This document shows, piece by piece, positions 1 to 5,094 of a stretch of 5,094 bases of DNA. The notes under the pieces were generated by a model. It did not search any database. It had not been told where the DNA came from and was given only the letters and a program-made list of their open reading frames with translations. The stretch lies in assembly GCA_937980285.1 (NCBI GenBank), contig CALJQI010000040.1:1-5094 (forward strand). The letters run 5' to 3'. Each line of letters opens with the position of its first letter. The first letter of the stretch is position 1. The stretch comes from an uncultured Gammaproteobacteria bacterium. GTDB lineage: Bacteria > Pseudomonadota > Gammaproteobacteria > GCA-001735895. A program made the translations under genes and the position numbers.

Positions 1-9
1 TCACCCGCA

Positions 10-759
10 TCACGCCGAATCGAGCCCAACCACCTTTTTGCAGCATCCGGAAGCATCAACGCGAATTCCGGCAATCTTGCGCAAGGTATCGTGATCGAGA
101 ATTTCGACTTCGCGACGATTGACCTGTAACACCCCGCAATCCTGGAAGCGAGTTAGCGTCCGGCTTACGGTTTCGACCGCCAGGCCGAGGTAGCAACCGA
201 TATCCTGGCGCGACATCGATAACAGGAAGGCCGACGCGGAGTAACCGCGCGACCAGTAACGACAGGCCAGGTCATCGAGAAAACTGGCGATGCGGCCATC
301 GGCATCCTTGCGCGCCAGCATCAATACCAGATTGTGGTCGCGCTGCATCTGCTCGGCGGTAATACGCAGCAGGTTCGAGCCCTGCGACTTGTCCGCCAGG
401 TAGGCATGCGGAAAGCGGCATAGCGACGTGGTTTCGAGCGTGATCGCGGACGACATACGTTGATCCGTCTCGGTGGTATCCAGTCCGAAAACATCGCCGG
501 GCAGGTAAAACCCGAGCACCTGCTCCTCGCCGTCTTCGGTTACCAGGTAACTTTTTACCGAGCCGCTACGAACCACGTAAAACGCGTCGGCGTCTTCGCC
601 TTCGCGAAACACATGCTCAGCCTTGCGGCTGATACGCCTGGCCTGTTTCAGGTGATCGGTGACACCGGGACTTTCGAGCAATTGCATCCCCAGGCAACCG
701 CCGCGCGGATCGCAAACGTGGCATTGATGGGCGATGTGACTTGTTTGAGCTATTTGCAT
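10..759 (-). CDS. fnr: FNR-family oxygen-sensing transcriptional regulator (Crp/Fnr superfamily, [4Fe-4S] type)
   Basis: A 249-residue cytoplasmic DNA-binding regulator, nearly the same length as E. coli FNR (250). The N-terminus has C13-x2-C16-x5-C22, the same spacing as FNR C20/C23/C29, and C114 in 'LETTSLCRFP' matches the fourth cluster ligand C122. This supports an oxygen-labile [4Fe-4S] cluster that drives dimerisation without oxygen. A cyclic-nucleotide-type beta-roll (about 45-125) is followed by the dimer helix (about 128-160), where D141 aligns with E. coli D154. The winged helix-turn-helix (about 182-222) contains VETVSR, with E196, S199 and R200 equivalent to the FNR residues that read TTGAT half-sites. 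The start at 759 is supported by a purine-rich SD (AAGGGG, complement of 766-771) and keeps the cysteines in frame. The gene is divergent from the kinase gene. The C-terminal tail holds an extra C239-C240 pair not present in E. coli FNR. Anr is an equally good name. Confidence 0.95.
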   Translation of the reverse strand: MQIAQTSHIAHQCHVCDPRGGCLGMQLLESPGVTDHLKQARRISRKAEHVFREGEDADAFYVVRSGSVKSYLVTEDGEEQVLGFYLPGDVFGLDTTETDQRMSSAITLETTSLCRFPHAYLADKSQGSNLLRITAEQMQRDHNLVLMLARKDADGRIASFLDDLACRYWSRGYSASAFLLSMSRQDIGCYLGLAVETVSRTLTRFQDCGVLQVNRREVEILDHDTLRKIAGIRVDASGCCKKVVGLDSA

Positions 760-902
760 GTCGTTCCCCTTTTAGTCAGTTAACTCCCTGAGTCAATACT
801 GCCGCGATGCCCAGCTGCCCGCTATCGGGGTTTTCCTGATGGGCTTATAGGGGCTTTCCAGATAACATACCGGCTATATAACGACTTCAAATTCCAGATT
901 AC
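760..902. other. Divergent intergenic region between fnr and the sensor kinase gene
   Basis: These 143 bases must hold the promoters of both divergent genes. No good FNR box (TTGAT-N4-ATCAA) is present; the best piece is a lone TTGAC half-site on the minus strand (complement of 792-796). On the plus strand an AT-rich TATATAAC at 875-882 could be a -10 element for the kinase gene, giving a leader of about 15 bases, but no matching -35 is seen. On the minus strand TATAAG (complement of 844-849) is a weak -10 candidate. No promoter can be called with confidence. Confidence 0.5.
764..771 (-). promoter_or_regulatory. Ribosome binding site of fnr
   Basis: On the minus strand AAGGGGAA lies just before the ATG at 759-757, with the AAGGGG core 6 bases away. 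It supports the chosen start of the FNR-family gene. Confidence 0.7.
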
Positions 903-2540
903 GTGATTCGTCGCCAACCCTTTAACCAGCTGTTTCTGATCATGGCCGTGGCTACCCTCGTGGTAAGCGCGATTTCCATCGTCAGTCTGTACCGAACCGC
1001 GATCGAGCAGCACCGCCTGAGGCTGGTGGAAATTGTAAACAGTCAAGCCCGATTGATCGAATCGATTGCGAGATTCGACAGCCAGTATAGCGTTGACGAT
1101 TACCCGCAGGGTCCGCGGGCGGCAACCCTGGATCAGGTTGCCGCCGCCCACAGCCAGTTCAAGGGTTTTGGCGAAACCGGCGAATTTGTTCTGGCGCAGC
1201 GCGAAGGCGATCAAATCTCATTTATCCTTAGCAGGCGACACGAAAAATCGGAATTCCCGCAGACGATTCCCTTTGCCGGCCAATGGGCCGAGCCGATGCG
1301 GCGCGTACTGTCCGGAGAATCCGGCGTCATCACCGGCCTCGATTATCGCGGCGCAGAGGTACTGGCCGCTTACGAGCCGGTGTCGATACTCGACCTCGGA
1401 CTGGTTGCCAAGATCGACACCAGCGAAATTCGCCAGCCTTTTATTCGCGCCGGCTTTATTGCCATCAGCGCGGCGCTGCTGGTGATCTTTTTCGCCAGCC
1501 GCATTTTCTTTCGCATCTCCAGGCCCATCGAGCAAGCCATCGATCAGCAGGCGGAAACCTTCCAGATCCTGGCCGAAACTTCGCGCGAAGGGATTGTGCT
1601 CGCCAATACGGACGGCATCATCCAGTTTGTCAATCCGGCCGTCGAAAAACTGTTCGGTTATCGCCATGGCGAGCTGGTCGGGCAAACCGTGAAGCGCCTG
1701 ATGCCGCCGGAACATAGCCTGATGCACGACAAGTACATGAAAAACTACCTGCAAACCGGTATTCCCAGAATTATCGGCAACGGCCGTCAACTAACGGCGA
1801 AGCGCAAGGATGGCACGCGCTTTCCGATTTACCTGTCGATCGGCGACATCAATACCAGCCACGCCCGCCTGTTTGCCGGGTTAATTGTGGATATCAGCGA
1901 GCAGCAGCAGCTGCAGCGCGAAGTACTCGAAATCCCGGTCAGCGAACAGCGCCGCATCGGCCAGGAACTGCACGACGGCCTCGGCCAGCAGCTGACCGGC
2001 CTGGGTTTACTGGCGACCAGCCTGCTGAACAAGGCCAGCAAACCCGAACACGAGCTGGCGACCAAGCTGGCCAGCGGGCTGCAGGAAGCAATTTCCCAGG
2101 TGCGCGCGCTGTCCCGTGGCCTGATGCCGGTCGATATCGACGCCGAGGGGTTCATGAACTCGGTGCAAAATCTGATCGCGGACATACGCTCGCAGAGCGA
2201 TATTTCCATTGTTCTGAATATCAGGGACCGGGTTAAAGTCTCCGATAACACCAGCGCCATGCATCTCTACCGCATCGTTCAGGAAGCGCTTAACAACGCA
2301 ATCAAGCATGCCGACGCCAGCAGTATCGAGGTTGGCATGGCCATCGAGGGCAATCGCGGATGCCTGCTGGTTCGTGACAATGGCAAGGGACTGGATAAAG
2401 CTTCTGAAAAATCGGCCGGGCTTGGGCTTCGCATCATGCGGCACCGCTGCGGCCTGATCGACGCGGACTTGCAGATCAACACTTCGTATGTCGAGGGTAC
2501 CGAGATAAAATGCTATTTTCCCATCGAAAATAGCCAATAA
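903..2540 (+). CDS. Membrane sensor histidine kinase: Cache-like sensor, FixL-like PAS, HisKA_3 and HATPase (NarX/NreB class core)
   Basis: A 545-residue inner-membrane kinase. Visible in order: TM1 (about 9-30), an external domain of about 150 residues (31-182) ending in a Cache-like stretch (AAYEPVSILDLGLVAKID), TM2 (about 183-204), a PAS domain (about 217-335), a HisKA_3 dimerisation domain (about 345-410) with phospho-acceptor H357 in ELHDGLGQ, and a HATPase (about 450-541) with N-box EALNNAIKHA (461-470), G1 DNGKGL (492-497) and G2 GLGLRIM (506-512). The PAS carries HDKY (H275) and IIGNGR (R295), 20 residues apart, matching FixL haem ligand H200 and distal-pocket R220 of Bradyrhizobium. 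No HAMP domain or NarX P-box is evident. The GTG start at 903 is preferred because it gives an RR-preceded full TM1; an in-frame TAA at 879-881 limits extension, and ATG 942 would cut TM1. No clear SD is seen. It is presumably cotranscribed with the regulator 8 bases downstream. The signal sensed, oxygen or otherwise, is inferred. Confidence 0.93.
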   Translation: MIRRQPFNQLFLIMAVATLVVSAISIVSLYRTAIEQHRLRLVEIVNSQARLIESIARFDSQYSVDDYPQGPRAATLDQVAAAHSQFKGFGETGEFVLAQREGDQISFILSRRHEKSEFPQTIPFAGQWAEPMRRVLSGESGVITGLDYRGAEVLAAYEPVSILDLGLVAKIDTSEIRQPFIRAGFIAISAALLVIFFASRIFFRISRPIEQAIDQQAETFQILAETSREGIVLANTDGIIQFVNPAVEKLFGYRHGELVGQTVKRLMPPEHSLMHDKYMKNYLQTGIPRIIGNGRQLTAKRKDGTRFPIYLSIGDINTSHARLFAGLIVDISEQQQLQREVLEIPVSEQRRIGQELHDGLGQQLTGLGLLATSLLNKASKPEHELATKLASGLQEAISQVRALSRGLMPVDIDAEGFMNSVQNLIADIRSQSDISIVLNIRDRVKVSDNTSAMHLYRIVQEALNNAIKHADASSIEVGMAIEGNRGCLLVRDNGKGLDKASEKSAGLGLRIMRHRCGLIDADLQINTSYVEGTEIKCYFPIENSQ

Positions 2541-2548
2541 TACAGCCC

Positions 2549-3190
2549 ATGACTCGAATCCTGATAGTCGACGATCACCCATTGGTACGCACCGGTTTTG
2601 CTCAGTTAATCGGTGACTGTCCCGACCTCGAGGTTTGCGGCGAGGCCGGGGATATGGCCGAGGCGCTGAACCAGATCGACGCCACCAGCCCGGACCTTGC
2701 GATCATCGATTTGTCGCTCGCCGGCGGCAGCGGTCTCGACCTGATCGAGCATATCAAGTCACGCGACAAGAAAATTCTGATGCTGGTCGCGTCGATGCAC
2801 GACGAAACCCTTTACGCCGAGCGCGTGCTTGCGGCCGGCGCGCGTGGATACATCAACAAGCAGGAAGCCCAGGATCGTATCATTCCGGCGATTCGACAGG
2901 TGCTCGGCGGCAAGGTTTACCTGAGCCAGCAGATGACCGAACGCCTGCTCAGGGGCATGGTCGACGCCAGCGGCGAAAAACGCGATATCGACAGTCTTTC
3001 CAATCGCGAACTGCAGGTTTTCGAACTGATCGGACAGGGCGTCACCACCAGCCAGATGGCCGGGCAGCTCAACCTGAGCACCAAGACCATCGAGACCCAC
3101 CAGGCGCATATCAAGAAGAAACTGGGGCTCGGCTCGGCGCATGAACTGACCCAGCGCGCGATACGCTGGGTGATGGAACAGGAGAGCTGA
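2549..3190 (+). CDS. NarL/FixJ-family response regulator (receiver plus LuxR-type HTH)
   Basis: A 213-residue two-component regulator, typical in length for the NarL family. The receiver domain (about 2-120) has the acidic pair D8-D9, phospho-acceptor D54 in IIDLSL, the switch residue S82 and the conserved K104 in GYINKQEA. After a short linker comes a LuxR-type helix-turn-helix (about 148-208) with LSNRELQVFELIGQG and the recognition segment LSTKTIETHQAHIKKKL. It starts 8 bases after the kinase stop codon, without a clear SD, so translational coupling in a kinase-regulator operon is likely and H357 of the kinase is the expected phosphodonor. Target genes are not evident from the sequence. 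No convincing terminator separates it from hsp20, so some read-through into hsp20 is possible. Because the pair is generic in its receiver and HTH, I give no gene symbol. Confidence 0.94.
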   Translation: MTRILIVDDHPLVRTGFAQLIGDCPDLEVCGEAGDMAEALNQIDATSPDLAIIDLSLAGGSGLDLIEHIKSRDKKILMLVASMHDETLYAERVLAAGARGYINKQEAQDRIIPAIRQVLGGKVYLSQQMTERLLRGMVDASGEKRDIDSLSNRELQVFELIGQGVTTSQMAGQLNLSTKTIETHQAHIKKKLGLGSAHELTQRAIRWVMEQES

Positions 3191-3214
3191 TTACCCCTGT
3201 TTTCGTTAGGGATA

Positions 3215-3228
3215 TTGATCCGCGTCAA
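3215..3228. promoter_or_regulatory. FNR/Anr-type binding box upstream of hsp20
   Basis: TTGAT-CCGC-GTCAA matches the FNR consensus TTGAT-N4-ATCAA at 9 of 10 defined bases, and the dyad extends outward to TATTGAT/GTCAATA (3213-3230). Its centre (between 3221 and 3222) lies 41.5 bases before a predicted start at about 3263, the class II activator position. Activation by the neighbouring FNR is inferred. Confidence 0.75.
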
Positions 3229-3249
3229 TACCCGGAAACGAGCGGATTT

Positions 3250-3255
3250 TAAAAT
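3250..3255 (+). promoter_or_regulatory. -10 element of the hsp20 promoter
   Basis: TAAAAT matches TATAAT at five of six positions and sits about 22 bases after the FNR box, placing +1 near 3262-3263. No TTGACA-like -35 is found at the proper spacing, as expected for an activator-dependent promoter. The overlapping TATATT at 3255-3260 is an alternative. Confidence 0.55.
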
Positions 3256-3276
3256 ATATTCATTACCGACCCATAG

Positions 3277-3282
3277 AAGGAG
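3277..3282 (+). promoter_or_regulatory. Strong ribosome binding site of hsp20
   Basis: AAGGAG, six bases before the ATG at 3289, is a near-perfect Shine-Dalgarno sequence. It fixes the start and suggests high translation once transcribed, in contrast to the kinase and regulator genes, which lack a clear SD. Confidence 0.8.
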
Positions 3283-3288
3283 AAGCTA

Positions 3289-3735
3289 ATGAATATGCAA
3301 CTGTGGAATCCATTTCAGGAGTTTGAAAACATGCTGGAGCGCTATAGTAAAAGCGGCGCCAGCAACCTCGGTAAGCAGTTAAACACCGAATTGAGTTTTG
3401 CCGACTGGGCGCCGTCGGTGGATATCGAGGAAGAAGATGACAGGTACCTGATCAAGGCTGATCTGCCCGGCGTCGACAAAAAGGATATCGATGTCAAACT
3501 GGAAAACGGCGTACTCAGTATCCGCGGCGAAAAGCAGACCGAAAGCGAGACCGGCAAGGGCACCAAACGTCACCGCACCGAGCGATTTCACGGCAGTTTC
3601 GCGCGCAGCTTCACGCTGCCTGACGCGGTCAAGGCCGACAAGGTAGACGCATCTTACAAGGACGGCGTGTTGTCGCTGACCATTCCCAAGGAAGAAGAAG
3701 CCAAACCGAAGTCGATCGATATCAAGGTCAGCTGA
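3289..3735 (+). CDS. Small heat-shock protein, Hsp20/alpha-crystallin family
   Basis: A 148-residue cytoplasmic holdase chaperone of usual length for bacterial Hsp20. It has a short N-terminal arm (LWNPFQEFENMLERY, 5-19), an alpha-crystallin domain (about 41-134) with ADLPGV (57-62), LENGVLSIRGEK (71-82) and the family signature A-x4-GVL at 121-128, and a C-terminal I-x-I anchor (I143, I145) used for oligomer assembly. Such proteins form large oligomers that bind unfolding proteins without ATP for later refolding by DnaK/ClpB. The start has a strong SD. Two in-frame stops (TGA, TAG at 3733-3738) are followed by an intrinsic terminator, so the gene forms its own 3' end. The upstream FNR box suggests induction by low oxygen; no CIRCE-like repeat was noticed. 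It differs from IbpA-type names, so no symbol is given. Confidence 0.95.
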   Translation: MNMQLWNPFQEFENMLERYSKSGASNLGKQLNTELSFADWAPSVDIEEEDDRYLIKADLPGVDKKDIDVKLENGVLSIRGEKQTESETGKGTKRHRTERFHGSFARSFTLPDAVKADKVDASYKDGVLSLTIPKEEEAKPKSIDIKVS

Positions 3736-3757
3736 TAGACCGCAGTCACTGGCTTCA

Positions 3758-3789
3758 GGGCGGCATGCCCCGGTATGCCGCCCTTTTTT
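3758..3789 (+). terminator. Intrinsic terminator after hsp20
   Basis: A perfect 9-bp stem, GGGCGGCAT (3758-3766) with ATGCCGCCC (3775-3783), has an 8-base loop and is followed by six T residues (3784-3789). It lies 22 bases after the hsp20 stop and separates hsp20 from usp. The minus strand lacks a T run after the stem, so it acts only on plus-strand transcripts. Confidence 0.93.
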
Positions 3790-3961
3790 ACACCAGCATC
3801 TCGGCGCTGGGGATATTGCCGATGCCGTAATGGATCAGCAGCGTCAGCGTCGACGAGCGCCTGGGGTCGGGCGTGGTATTAGCCATAGCCTGTTCGGCGC
3901 CGATTGACGACCGGGTTGGGCATTGACCCAAATCAATACCCGGGTTCACAATCTCACGCAT
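3788..3961 (-). CDS. Possible small ORF, hypothetical 57-residue protein (low confidence)
   Basis: An open minus-strand frame runs from ATG (complement of 3959-3961) to TAA (complement of 3788-3790), 57 residues; an internal ATG at 3886-3884 would give 32 residues ending in HYGIGNIPSAEMLV. The last 32 residues include RRSSTLTLLIHYGIGN and read like protein, with mostly G/C third positions like the neighbours. Against it: no clear SD at either start, no recognised family, and the longer form runs across the FNR box of usp. The shorter form (3788-3886) is the more believable one. It may also be a decayed gene remnant or chance. Confidence 0.25.
   Translation of the reverse strand: MREIVNPGIDLGQCPTRSSIGAEQAMANTTPDPRRSSTLTLLIHYGIGNIPSAEMLV
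3923..3936. promoter_or_regulatory. FNR/Anr-type binding box upstream of usp
   Basis: TTGAC-CCAA-ATCAA matches the FNR consensus at 9 of 10 defined bases; the dyad extends by one pair to ATTGAC/ATCAAT. If +1 is at about 3971 (weak -10 CATCAT at 3959-3964), the box is centred at -41.5, the class II activator position. An alternative reading takes TTGACC (3923-3928) as a -35 with CACAAT (3947-3952, 18-base spacing) as -10; then FNR would overlap the promoter and could repress. The matching layout at hsp20 favours activation. Confidence 0.72.
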
Positions 3962-3982
3962 CATAAACCATATCTTCCAACC

Positions 3983-3988
3983 GGAGAG
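3983..3988 (+). promoter_or_regulatory. Ribosome binding site of usp
   Basis: GGAGAG lies five bases before the ATG at 3994 and supports that start. Confidence 0.65.
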
Positions 3989-3993
3989 ATGCC

Positions 3994-4833
3994 ATGGATA
4001 TCAAGAACATACTGTTACACCTGGACCATAGCAGCGGATGTCAGAATCGCCTGCAGACCGCTTTTGCGATGGCCAGCAATTACGATGCGCTGATAACCGG
4101 GCTTTTCGTGGTGCCGGATTACGTGGTGCCGTCCTATGTCGAGGCCCAGATCAGCGTCGACCTGATCACCGACGTCACCGAAAAAGCGCTGGCGCGCGCT
4201 CGCGACACGCTTTCCGAATACCAGAAAATGGCCGCAGCGGCGGGCGTTACAATGGACGCCCATGTGGTCGAGGGCCAGGTAATTCCGATACTGCGCGAGC
4301 ACAGCAAGTACTCGGACCTGTTAATGCTGGGCCAGGACCAACCGGACGACCCGGATAACGCGAGTTACGGGCTCGCGGACGCGCTGCTGTTCGAAGGCGC
4401 CTGCGCCTGCATGGTGGTACCGCACAGCGGCAAGCTTGCGCTGCCGGGCAAGCGCATACTGCTGACCTGGAATGCAAGCCGTGAGTCGGCACGCGCCCTG
4501 CGCGAAGCCATGCCGATGCTGAAAACCGCGGAAACCCTGGTGGTGCTATCGTCCGAACCCGACGATGCCGACGCCACCATCGCGCGCGGACACCCGCATG
4601 CCGACGAACTCGCGCGCTTCCTCGAGTCCCACGGCATCGAATCGGTATCCAGCGGCATCAACGATCTGGATATCAGCGCCAGCGACGCAATCCTCGGCCA
4701 GGCTGCGGAAATGGACGCGGATATGATCGTAATGGGCGCTTATGGCCACGCGCGCCTGCGCGAAATCATTCTCGGTGGCGTTACCCGCGACCTGCTTAAA
4801 CAATCACCGATCCCGCTGTTTCTGGCGCACTAG
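3994..4833 (+). CDS. Universal stress protein, tandem UspA-domain type
   Basis: A 279-residue cytoplasmic protein made of two Usp domains, about 1-144 and 152-279, roughly twice the size of single-domain UspA. Domain 1 begins IKNILLHLD and ends ACACMVVPHS; its nucleotide-binding loop is degenerate (MLGQDQPDDPDNASYG, 111-126). Domain 2 begins KRILLTWNASRESARAL and holds the ATP-binding-type motif G248-x2-G251-x9-G261 in MGAYGHARLREIILGGVT, with G262 where many family members have S or T. Such proteins help cells survive starvation, respiratory arrest and other stress, though the biochemical role is poorly defined. Transcribed from its own probable FNR-controlled promoter after the hsp20 terminator. 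In Pseudomonas aeruginosa, several Usp proteins are known to belong to the Anr regulon, which fits the box seen here. Confidence 0.94.
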   Translation: MDIKNILLHLDHSSGCQNRLQTAFAMASNYDALITGLFVVPDYVVPSYVEAQISVDLITDVTEKALARARDTLSEYQKMAAAAGVTMDAHVVEGQVIPILREHSKYSDLLMLGQDQPDDPDNASYGLADALLFEGACACMVVPHSGKLALPGKRILLTWNASRESARALREAMPMLKTAETLVVLSSEPDDADATIARGHPHADELARFLESHGIESVSSGINDLDISASDAILGQAAEMDADMIVMGAYGHARLREIILGGVTRDLLKQSPIPLFLAH

Positions 4834-4881
4834 GCCAGGCCAAAGGATTACGCGGCAGGCCGGCGCTCGACGAGCTTGCAG

Positions 4882-4905
4882 GCGTCGCCACACGAGTGGC
4901 GATGC
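4882..4905. other. Inverted repeat (hairpin) between convergent genes
   Basis: GCGTCGCCAC and GTGGCGATGC form a 10-bp stem with one G-T pair and an ACGA loop. It lies between the usp stop and the stop of the convergent minus-strand gene, the usual place for a shared terminator, but no T run follows on either strand. It may be a transcript-end hairpin or a factor-dependent terminator element. Confidence 0.4.
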
Positions 4906-4928
4906 TGGCCGCCTCCCCGGTCGCCGCG

Positions 4929-5094
4929 TCAATAGGCGCGCTTGCGCTTCGCGCCCTGGTAGAGAATATCGGCCCAGTTGTCGTTCGCCCTGCGCCGCTC
5001 GGCCACGGCCGCCGGATCCATATCGCCTGTCGGACGCTCGAGCTCGATAAAATCGGGCTGCATGAAATCGCCGCGCATCGGCAACCAGTAATTC
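4929..5094 (-). CDS. C-terminal part of an unrecognised protein (runs off the window)
   Basis: A minus-strand frame is open from the window edge (codons complete from 5093) to a TGA at 4931-4929, giving 54 residues of a C-terminus; the start lies outside the window. Visible text includes NYWLPMRGDFMQPDFIELE and, near the end, NDNWADILYQGAKRKRAY. The mixed composition with W and Y, the basic tail, and mostly G/C third codon positions support real coding, and the convergent placement with a preceding hairpin fits a gene end. I do not recognise the family, and no catalytic motif is visible. The competing plus-strand frame through this stretch is arginine- and cysteine-rich, overlaps the end of usp and looks spurious. 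Confidence 0.6.
   Translation of the reverse strand, partial: NYWLPMRGDFMQPDFIELERPTGDMDPAAVAERRRANDNWADILYQGAKRKRAY

Larger units (their letters stand above)
3790..3993. other. Intergenic region between the hsp20 terminator and usp
   Basis: Apart from the possible small minus-strand ORF, this stretch holds the usp promoter region: two ATTGAC repeats 19 bases apart (3903-3908 and 3922-3927), the second forming the left half of the FNR box. No RNA gene or repeat family was recognised. Confidence 0.5.

Noticed and set aside
460..783. Plus-strand open frame of 107 codons opposite fnr
   Set aside because: It is antisense to the FNR cysteine cluster and beta-roll coding region, with no recognisable motif.
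769..796. Minus-strand TTGACT and TAAAAG with 16-base spacing as an fnr promoter
   Set aside because: It would start transcription only about 3 bases before the ATG and lose the good SD at 764-771.
1218..1790. Long minus-strand open frame of 190 codons inside the kinase gene
   Set aside because: It lies antisense to a fully conserved kinase frame with TM2 and PAS motifs; it has no recognisable domain and fits a chance antisense frame in GC-rich coding DNA.
2007..2582. Minus-strand open frame of 191 codons over the kinase HisKA_3/HATPase region
   Set aside because: The opposite strand carries intact H-, N- and G-box motifs; the antisense protein shows no family features.
3195..3211. CCCT...AGGG hairpin after the response regulator gene as a terminator
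   Set aside because: The stem is only about 4 bp with a loop of about 9 bases and no following T run.
4865..4875. GCTCGACGAGC palindrome after usp
   Set aside because: The arms leave a one-base centre, too tight for a hairpin, and it has no known site match; likely chance in GC-rich DNA.
4742..5050. Plus-strand open frame of 102 codons after the end of usp
   Set aside because: It overlaps the conserved nucleotide-binding end of usp in another frame, is very rich in Arg and Cys, and conflicts with the better minus-strand frame.

Overview
The window looks like chromosomal DNA from a gammaproteobacterium of moderately high GC content, probably a facultative anaerobe or denitrifier. The basis is an FNR closely resembling the Escherichia coli FNR/Pseudomonas Anr type, a NarL/FixJ-style two-component pair, and stress genes preceded by FNR-type boxes. 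The species cannot be named from sequence alone. No mobile element, CRISPR array, tRNA or rRNA was seen.

Layout. Positions 10-759 (minus) encode a complete FNR-family iron-sulfur oxygen sensor. A 143-base divergent intergenic region separates it from a plus-strand pair: a membrane sensor kinase (903-2540; Cache-like external domain, FixL-like PAS, HisKA_3/HATPase core) and, 8 bases later, its NarL/FixJ-type response regulator (2549-3190). Next come a class A-type small heat-shock protein (3289-3735) with a strong intrinsic terminator, a 258-base gap that may hold a small antisense ORF, and a tandem-domain universal stress protein (3994-4833). The window ends inside a convergent minus-strand gene (4929-5094) whose product I do not recognise.

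How the parts may work together. The kinase PAS domain carries the two best-known FixL landmarks, the proximal haem histidine and the distal-pocket arginine, at exact spacing (H275 and R295). A second oxygen sensor (FNR) is encoded divergently next door. Both hsp20 and usp have a 14-bp near-consensus FNR box, and each box is centred about 41.5 bases before a plausible transcription start, the class II activator position. The simplest reading is a compact low-oxygen stress module: FNR (and possibly the kinase/regulator pair) senses oxygen loss and switches on a holdase chaperone and a UspA-type protein. It resembles rhizobial FixL-FixJ-FixK in parts, but with a NarX-class kinase core and an Fe-S FNR. 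The domains and boxes are seen in the sequence; haem binding, the wiring and the regulation are inference.
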